Assembly (NCBI GenBank): GCA_020855015.1
Contig: JAHKLP010000070.1
Span: 1-13,582, forward strand
Reading direction: 5' to 3'
DNA from: Methanobacterium sp.
GTDB lineage: Archaea; Methanobacteriota; Methanobacteria; Methanobacteriales; Methanobacteriaceae
DNA: 13,582 bases
Part shown: in pieces, positions 9,260-13,582 of the stretch
Layout of the letters: every line of letters starts with the position of its first letter
How positions within the stretch are numbered: position 1 is the stretch's first letter
Translations under genes and position numbers: made by a program
Notes under the pieces: generated by a model
What the model was told of the DNA's origin: nothing
The model's input: the letters and a program-made list of their open reading frames with translations, nothing else
The model's database searches: none

Positions 9260-10258
9260 ATGAACCATTATTCCGAGGGAAACTGGAAACTATCCAATGG
9301 GAATCCCAATAATATCGAAAGATTTGAAGGCAACACTCCCCATCACCCCCCTGAGGACAACTTTTTAGAAGTTTATGATCTTCCAGAAATGATGGAAGAC
9401 TATCTTTTTGAACTGGAAATACGAAACTACTCTCATAACACCATCAAAACATACCGTTCCATAATCAGTAATTTCTACAATTTTTTGAAGGACGAAAAAG
9501 AGCTCACTAATGAGAAACAGGTTTTAAGAAGATTTAAACGTTATATACACTATTTAAAGCGTGAAAAAAAGGTTTCCCAAAATTACATCTACTTGGTCAC
9601 AGTAGTCGTTAAAAAGTTTTTTGAGTTTTCAGGAATTCACATCCTTGAAGAGGTGAAAACTCCAAAAAGAACCAAATCACTACCTAAATCTCTGAATGAG
9701 GATGAAGTAAAAAGTCTTATAAACGCTCTGGATAGTTATCATCCTGTGGACTCAGATTCCCCATCATCAGAATCTTTAAAGCTCCGAAATAAACTGATAT
9801 TGGCGTTGTTGTATTCTTCTGGTTTGAGAGTGTCGGAATTGGTGACCTTAGAAACTAACAATGTTGATCTCGATGAAAGAACAATTCGAATCAGAGGAAA
9901 GGGTGAAAAGGATAGAATTGTCCTTTTTGACGATGCTACCCGAGAAATATTAGAAGAATATCTTCAAAAACGATCCTGTGATAGTGAATACATTTTTGTC
10001 AATCGTCATGGAAACCATCTCACCCCTCGTTATGTTCAAATGATGATCAAAGACTACGCTAGAGTTGCAGGTATAAAAAAGAAGGTAACTCCCCATATCC
10101 TACGCCATTCATTTGCAACACATTTATTAAAAAATGGGGTGGATATCCGTGCTATCCAACAACTTTTAGGCCACTCTAATTTGTCAACAACTCAGATTTA
10201 CACCAGCGTAGATATGGAAACCCTAAAAAATGTTTATGATCGTGCTAAGTTGGTTTAA
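9260..10258 (+). CDS. xerA: XerA-type tyrosine recombinase
   Basis: Tyrosine recombinases of this type resolve chromosome dimers at a dif site. The 332-residue protein has an N-terminal SAM-like/core-binding domain (about 44-130) and a C-terminal catalytic domain (about 145-330). The full catalytic set is visible: R190 in SSGLRVSEL, K214 in RGKGEKDR, H279 and R282 in HILRHSFATH, H305 in LLGHSNLS and nucleophile Y314 in TQIYTS. The C-terminal end resembles Xer proteins more than phage integrases, there is no flanking tRNA or att-like duplication, and the surroundings are housekeeping genes. It is therefore probably the resident chromosomal XerA rather than an element's integrase. The first 43 residues are polar, low in conservation signals and proline/asparagine-rich; translation might instead start at ATG 9389 or 9392 (MMEDYLFELE), which would match the shorter known archaeal XerA. 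Neither start has a clear Shine-Dalgarno. Confidence 0.9.
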   Translation: MNHYSEGNWKLSNGNPNNIERFEGNTPHHPPEDNFLEVYDLPEMMEDYLFELEIRNYSHNTIKTYRSIISNFYNFLKDEKELTNEKQVLRRFKRYIHYLKREKKVSQNYIYLVTVVVKKFFEFSGIHILEEVKTPKRTKSLPKSLNEDEVKSLINALDSYHPVDSDSPSSESLKLRNKLILALLYSSGLRVSELVTLETNNVDLDERTIRIRGKGEKDRIVLFDDATREILEEYLQKRSCDSEYIFVNRHGNHLTPRYVQMMIKDYARVAGIKKKVTPHILRHSFATHLLKNGVDIRAIQQLLGHSNLSTTQIYTSVDMETLKNVYDRAKLV

Positions 10259-10270
10259 TCTCATTTTTAA

Positions 10271-10279
10271 CATTATTAT
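10271..10279 (+). promoter_or_regulatory. Candidate TATA box for a leaderless GH114-like gene
   Basis: ATTATTATAA centred near 10275 would place initiation at about 10300, on or next to the first in-frame ATGs (10300 and 10309). No Shine-Dalgarno precedes either codon. This fits a leaderless transcript, though the evidence is positional only. Confidence 0.4.
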
Positions 10280-10299
10280 AAGGCTAAACTGGTTAAAGT

Positions 10300-11367
10300 A
10301 TGCGGTTCATGGAAAATACACTTATTTTAATAATAATTTCAATTATTCTAATTTCAGTTACAATTACGTATTTTAACCCTTCTAAAGAGCAGAATATTGA
10401 AAAACCACTTAAGCTCTCAAAAGTCAAATATTGGGCCTATCAAATTCAGGGAATAGAGAATCCAGGTGTAGTTGAAGAACTTTCTAATTCTAATTACGAT
10501 ATGCTGGTTATTGAACCCACCAGAACCGACTGGTCATGCAATGACACTAAAAATTTTGATACCAAAAGAATGGTTAAACATCTAAAAAATTCAAAAGCTA
10601 GTGATAAAATCCATAAAAAACTTGTTATAGCCTATGTGAATATTGGTGAAGCTGAAGATTGGCGCTGGTATTGGAAATGGTCTAAATGGCAATCTTTCGA
10701 TACACGGCCTAAAAATCTTCCAGAATATATCCTTGTTCCTGATCCTGATGGTTGGAGTGGAAATTTCCCGGTAGCTTACTGGGATCCAGAATGGAAAGAT
10801 ACAGTCATCCATGGGAAAAATCAGGATTTCAGCACGGATAGAGATTATGAAAGTGTGATTGATGAAGTTATTGATGATGGTTTTGATGGTGTTTACCTTG
10901 ATTGGGTTGAAGGTTATGAAAACGAAGCGGTTATAGCCGAAGCAAGGAAGCAGGGCAAAGATCCGGAATTAGAGATGATAAAGTTTATAACAGAAATCAG
11001 GGATTATGCCAAATCCAGAGATCCTGATTTTGTGATAATACAACAAAATGGGGTAGGTTTATGTGAGGGGCATCCTGAGCTATTTTCTATTATTGATGGT
11101 ATTTCACAGGAGGCGATATGGTATGATGGAACTGCTTTTGATGATTGGAATGACCCGAAAGGCTATGATGTTCCAACAGATCCGATGCTAACGAATCATT
11201 ACCTGGATTATCTTAAGATGTATCAAAACGCAGGTGTGTCTGTTTTTAACTGTGAATATGCGTTATCTTATTCAGATGATGCCTATGAGAAATCTAAAAA
11301 TCTTGGATTCATTGCCTACTGTACCAGAAGATCTTTATCAAATATTACGACTGTTCCTCCTTTTTAA
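10300..11367 (+). CDS. Secreted or membrane-anchored GH114/TM1410-like glycoside hydrolase
   Basis: The 355-residue protein begins with a basic/polar start and a hydrophobic segment at about residues 7-24, a signal peptide or membrane anchor, so the rest is predicted to lie outside the membrane. The body matches the TM1410/endo-alpha-1,4-polygalactosaminidase (GH114) group, a TIM-barrel fold: WAYQIQG (45-51), LVIEPTRTDW (69-78), AYVNIGEAEDWR (111-122), GFDGVYLDWVEGYE (194-207, with D201 a likely catalytic acid), QQNG (248-251) and EAIWYD (271-276). The characterised bacterial enzyme cuts galactosaminogalactan; the substrate here is unknown but could be an envelope or extracellular polymer containing amino sugars. 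Start 10300 or 10309 is uncertain; neither has a Shine-Dalgarno. The gene follows xerA after 41 bases but has its own TATA-like box. The four cysteines (80, 255, 318, 341) could form disulphides outside the cell. Confidence 0.82.
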   Translation: MRFMENTLILIIISIILISVTITYFNPSKEQNIEKPLKLSKVKYWAYQIQGIENPGVVEELSNSNYDMLVIEPTRTDWSCNDTKNFDTKRMVKHLKNSKASDKIHKKLVIAYVNIGEAEDWRWYWKWSKWQSFDTRPKNLPEYILVPDPDGWSGNFPVAYWDPEWKDTVIHGKNQDFSTDRDYESVIDEVIDDGFDGVYLDWVEGYENEAVIAEARKQGKDPELEMIKFITEIRDYAKSRDPDFVIIQQNGVGLCEGHPELFSIIDGISQEAIWYDGTAFDDWNDPKGYDVPTDPMLTNHYLDYLKMYQNAGVSVFNCEYALSYSDDAYEKSKNLGFIAYCTRRSLSNITTVPPF

Positions 11368-11586
11368 ATCAATTAATACATTATCTTTTAAACATAATAC
11401 TTTTCTTGATTTGATAATAATTGGTTAATAATAGTGAAATTATATAATTTTATAATAAATATTTATTAAAAAGTATTAATTAATATTTTCCCACATATCA
11501 ACCATTTAGTTATTTTCCTTTTTATCGTAATTATTCAGATAGTTCGATGAATCAACATTTTTTAAAAAAATGAAAAATGTAAGATC
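11368..11586. other. AT-rich intergenic stretch with oligo-T/oligo-A palindrome
   Basis: No gene was seen. Short T-runs just after the GH114-like stop codon may end its transcript. Bases 11556-11572 form a perfect palindrome, CATTTTTT-A-AAAAAATG; the left arm ACATTTTT (11555-11562) can also pair with AAAAATGT at 11573-11580. This A-tract block, probably curved DNA, ends six bases before the 13-base repeat array. Confidence 0.55.
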
Positions 11587-11651
11587 GATATCCATATAAG
11601 ATATCCATAATAAATATCTAAATTAAATATCGAAATCAGATATTAAAATAA
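11587..11651 (+). repeat. Five 13-base direct repeats upstream of padR, candidate operator
   Basis: Five units follow in exact register at 11587, 11600, 11613, 11626 and 11639: GATATCCATATAA, GATATCCATAATA, AATATCTAAATTA, AATATCGAAATCA, GATATTAAAATAA. The shared core is (G/A)ATATC, with T for C in the last copy, followed by an A at position 8 and an A at position 13. The array covers the likely promoter, including a TATA-like CATATAAG at 11594-11601, and ends three bases before the padR Shine-Dalgarno. PadR repressors commonly bind their own promoters, so an autoregulatory operator is the likeliest reading. The one-base steps before and after the array do not continue the pattern. Confidence 0.6.
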
Positions 11652-11667
11652 CAGAGGTACTAAGTTT

Positions 11668-11970
11668 ATGTTAAACAGAAAATTCTTCCTGGGATTTATC
11701 AGGATCCACATACTCTATCATGCAAGTAAAGAAGAAATTTACGGCGTTCAAATGATCGATGAACTTGAAAGACACGGTTATCAGGTGAGTCCGGGTACAA
11801 TGTATCCTATTCTTCATTCTCTGGAAAATGAGGGCTTTTTGAAAAGTAGAAAAGAAAATGTTGGTGGAAAAATAAGGAAATATTATAAAATAACATCCAA
11901 AGGAGAAAGAATCCTTCATGAATCCCGTTATAAAATCAATGAACTCATAAAGGAAGTTATATCTAAATAA
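11668..11970 (+). CDS. PadR-family transcriptional regulator
   Basis: This 100-residue winged-helix protein matches the short PadR (PadR-s1/LmrR-like) class: EEIYGVQMIDELE (22-34), the recognition-helix region SPGTMYPILHSLENEGFL (41-58) and the wing KYYKITSKG (71-79), followed by one C-terminal helix for dimerisation. Such proteins are usually repressors that bind hydrophobic drugs or other ligands and then release an adjacent transporter gene. The start is supported by GAGGT at 11654-11658, nine bases before ATG 11668. An MFS transporter begins 64 bases downstream on the same strand, the classic repressor-pump arrangement. The five 13-base repeats immediately upstream are the likely binding site, and a similar sequence overlaps the stop codon (11959-11970). 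The inducer is not predictable from sequence. Confidence 0.9.
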   Translation: MLNRKFFLGFIRIHILYHASKEEIYGVQMIDELERHGYQVSPGTMYPILHSLENEGFLKSRKENVGGKIRKYYKITSKGERILHESRYKINELIKEVISK

Positions 11971-11983
11971 AATGGTTTATTAC

Positions 11984-11998
11984 AGCAATGCATTTGCT
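11984..11998. repeat. Short inverted repeat between padR and the MFS gene
   Basis: AGCAA-TGCAT-TTGCT forms five-base arms around an ATGCAT core. A GATATC follows at 12003-12008. Either could be a second operator or affect translation of the transporter. The arms are short, so chance cannot be excluded. Confidence 0.3.
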
Positions 11999-12034
11999 TG
12001 ATGATATCAGAATAGAGAAGGGGCCAGTGAGGTC

Positions 12035-13222
12035 ATGATCAATCTAAAATCAAAGCTCTCCAAGGATGATATTAAGAACAATGCCCTTAAATTCATAATC
12101 CTGCTCGGACTTGTTAGTTTATTGGCCGACATGACCTACGAAGGTGCTCGAAGTATCACTGGCCCGTATTTAGGATTATTAGGTGCTAGCGCTGCCACAG
12201 TTGGTTTTGTTGCCGGTTTTGGTGAACTGGTTGGATATGCTCTTCGATTTGTCTCTGGATATCTCGTAGATAGGACCAGAAGATACTGGTTCCTAACAAT
12301 AATAGGATATGCAGTTAATCTCCTAGCAGTACCCTTACTAGCACTTGCTGGAAACTGGCCAATGGCAGCTATTCTGATCATTGCTGAGAGAATGGGAAAG
12401 GCTCTTCGTACTCCTCCTCGTGATGTGATGTTATCTCATGCCACATCACAGATCGGTCGTGGATGGGGATTTGGACTCCATGAAGCCATGGATCAAATTG
12501 GAGCTATAATAGGACCTCTTATGGTGGCAGTTATCTTATATTTCTATGGTAATTATCAAACTGGATTCGTGTCCCTGCTTTTACCTGCCATCCTGGCCTT
12601 AACAGTCCTGATAACCTCAAGACTTCTTTATCCACGTCCTCATGATTTGGAGGTGAATCCTCCTAAACTGGAAACTAAGGGTTTGAGGAGTGTTTACTGG
12701 ATATACATAGTTGCTGTGATTTTCATAGCTTTAGGATTTGCTGATTTCCCACTTATAGCCTATCACTTCCAGAAGGTAGAGATAGTCTCTCCTGTGGCAA
12801 TTCCTATTTTTTATGCAGTAGCCATGGGGATAGATGCACTTGCAGCCCTTATATTTGGTCATTTATTTGATAAAATAGGTATGCGAGCATTAGTAATAGC
12901 AGTCATATTCTCTGCATTTTTCGCCCCAATGGTTTTCTGGGGAGGTTTCAGCATGGCTTTGTTGGGAATGGCATTATGGGGTGTGGGTATGGGAGCGCAG
13001 GAATCCATTATGAGAGCAGCGGTTGCGGGAATGTCATCAGTGGAGATGAGAGGGTCTGCATATGGTGTATTCAGCACCATTTATGGTTTTTCATGGTTTG
13101 TTGGCAGTTTTTCTATGGGGATTATCTATGATTTCTCTATCACTCTGATGGTAATGTTCTCCTTTTTGGCACAGATCATTGCAGTGGTGCCTTTGCTTTT
13201 AATTAGAAACTATAATCCCTGA
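12035..13222 (+). CDS. MFS transporter, probable efflux pump controlled by PadR
   Basis: The 395-residue protein is a major facilitator with about twelve hydrophobic segments. The family motif A appears in both halves: GYLVDRTRRY at residues 75-84 and GHLFDKIGMRAL at 275-286. The segment ERMGKALRTPPRDVMLSHA (118-136) is typical of a prokaryotic MFS subgroup often annotated as drug or metabolite exporters. The N-terminus is short and cytoplasmic, with E36 in the first helix (DMTYEGARS). The preceding padR gene on the same strand and the lack of a clear promoter in the 64-base gap suggest one operon. The start at 12035 is preceded by GAGGTC, closer than usual; a GGGG lies about 15 bases upstream. 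Substrates, whether antimicrobial, bile acid-like or metabolic, cannot be read from the sequence. Confidence 0.88.
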   Translation: MINLKSKLSKDDIKNNALKFIILLGLVSLLADMTYEGARSITGPYLGLLGASAATVGFVAGFGELVGYALRFVSGYLVDRTRRYWFLTIIGYAVNLLAVPLLALAGNWPMAAILIIAERMGKALRTPPRDVMLSHATSQIGRGWGFGLHEAMDQIGAIIGPLMVAVILYFYGNYQTGFVSLLLPAILALTVLITSRLLYPRPHDLEVNPPKLETKGLRSVYWIYIVAVIFIALGFADFPLIAYHFQKVEIVSPVAIPIFYAVAMGIDALAALIFGHLFDKIGMRALVIAVIFSAFFAPMVFWGGFSMALLGMALWGVGMGAQESIMRAAVAGMSSVEMRGSAYGVFSTIYGFSWFVGSFSMGIIYDFSITLMVMFSFLAQIIAVVPLLLIRNYNP

Positions 13223-13344
13223 TCATGCTTAACCATTAAAAAAAATCCTACTAATCTTTCCAGTGGTCATAAAAAATCTATTATAATATGAAAATTCAAA
13301 CATTAACATATTAAATGATGTTAGTCTGAGAAAAAGGGTGGAAC

Positions 13345-13398
13345 ATGTTGGTTATTATTTATTTCAAACCATTAACAGTTTTGAGGGGGTTTAATTGA
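13345..13398 (+). CDS. Possible 17-codon leader reading frame coupled to the DUF523 gene
   Basis: ATG at 13345, preceded by GGGTGG with short spacing, opens a 17-codon frame (MLVIIYFKPLTVLRGFN). Its TGA (13396-13398) overlaps the TTG start of the DUF523 gene (13395-13397). Such stop-start overlap can couple translation. The frame is short and hydrophobic and could be chance. Confidence 0.2.
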   Translation: MLVIIYFKPLTVLRGFN

Positions 13399-13582
13399 GG
13401 AAATTTCCACGTCCATCCATAATTTCAAGTAAATGCATTGAATTTGAGGCTTGTCGTTATAATGGTCATATGATCAAAAGCAGTTTTATTAACCACCTTA
13501 AAAATCATGCAGATTTTTTCCCTATTTGTCCCGAAGTTGAAATAGGTTTAGGAATACCCCGGGATCCCATCCACTTGGAGGA
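13395..13582 (+). CDS. DUF523 (TudS-like) protein, start of gene, cut by the window end
   Basis: The first 62 codons are visible and the frame runs off the window. Residues match the DUF523 family, often fused to DUF1722 as in the YbgA group: SSKCIEFEACRYNG (11-24), HADFFPICPEVEIGLGIPR (38-56). Cysteines 14, 20 and 45 are in positions conserved in that family. DUF523 includes the thiouracil desulphidase TudS, which uses an iron-sulphur cluster held by three cysteines; a similar cluster is plausible but not proven. The start must be TTG at 13395: an in-frame TAA lies directly before it, the next ATG (13470) falls after the conserved CRYNG, and GAGGGGGT lies upstream at 13383-13390. The downstream part, including any DUF1722 domain, is outside the window. 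Confidence 0.85.
   Translation, partial: MRKFPRPSIISSKCIEFEACRYNGHMIKSSFINHLKNHADFFPICPEVEIGLGIPRDPIHLE

Noticed and set aside
9260..10258. XerA as integrase of a mobile element
   Set aside because: No tRNA, att duplication, phage or plasmid gene nearby; neighbours are housekeeping genes.
11587..11651. Short CRISPR-like array
   Set aside because: Units are only 13 bases, degenerate and contiguous without spacers, and no cas gene is present.
11555..11651. Replication origin (A-tract plus 13-base repeats)
   Set aside because: No Orc1/Cdc6 gene or ORB-like G-rich element nearby, and the repeats directly precede a padR start, so an operator is simpler.
13314..13330. Possible C/D-box sRNA (TGATG followed by CTGA)
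   Set aside because: The boxes are only a few bases apart with no room for a guide, and no C'/D' pair was found.

Overview
The window looks like chromosomal DNA from a methanogenic archaeon of the order Methanobacteriales, most likely Methanobacterium or a close relative. Marker genes support this: archaeal transcription factor B (TFB), archaeal Gar1, the archaeal DnaG-type primase, a DUF211 protein and a XerA-type recombinase. Upstream regions are AT-rich with TATA-like boxes, and Shine-Dalgarno motifs resemble GGAGGTGAT. From memory, the gene order around tfb, DUF211, dnaG and the recombinase resembles that of Methanothermobacter; this was not checked by any search.

Layout. Bases 1-2831 (+) hold the end of a YkuE-like metallophosphoesterase and a large membrane-anchored phosphodiesterase, in which a four-helix holin-like domain is fused to an alkaline-phosphatase-superfamily domain. 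Bases 2953-6973 (-) hold, in the order they are read, a DUF211 gene and an RraA-like gene (4 bases apart), a UPF0104/LPG-synthase-type membrane protein, gar1, tfb and a small unknown protein. A divergent promoter region (6974-7294) separates these from a + strand run: a small Toprim protein, dnaG, xerA and a secreted GH114/TM1410-like protein. From 11587 a padR-type repressor and an MFS transporter form a probable self-regulated efflux operon. The window ends inside a DUF523 (TudS-like) gene that starts with TTG and is cut by the window edge.

How the genes fit together. The centre is an information-processing neighbourhood: rRNA pseudouridylation (Gar1), transcription initiation (TFB), primase/exosome (DnaG plus a second Toprim protein) and chromosome-dimer resolution (XerA). 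The flanks carry envelope functions (phosphodiesterases, UPF0104 protein, GH114 enzyme, MFS pump). No tRNA, rRNA, CRISPR array, insertion sequence or prophage was recognised.

The most unusual non-coding signal is five degenerate copies of a 13-base unit, in exact 13-base register, just upstream of padR (11587-11651). It follows an oligo-T/oligo-A palindrome, and a matching copy lies over the padR stop codon. It is best read as a candidate repressor-binding array.
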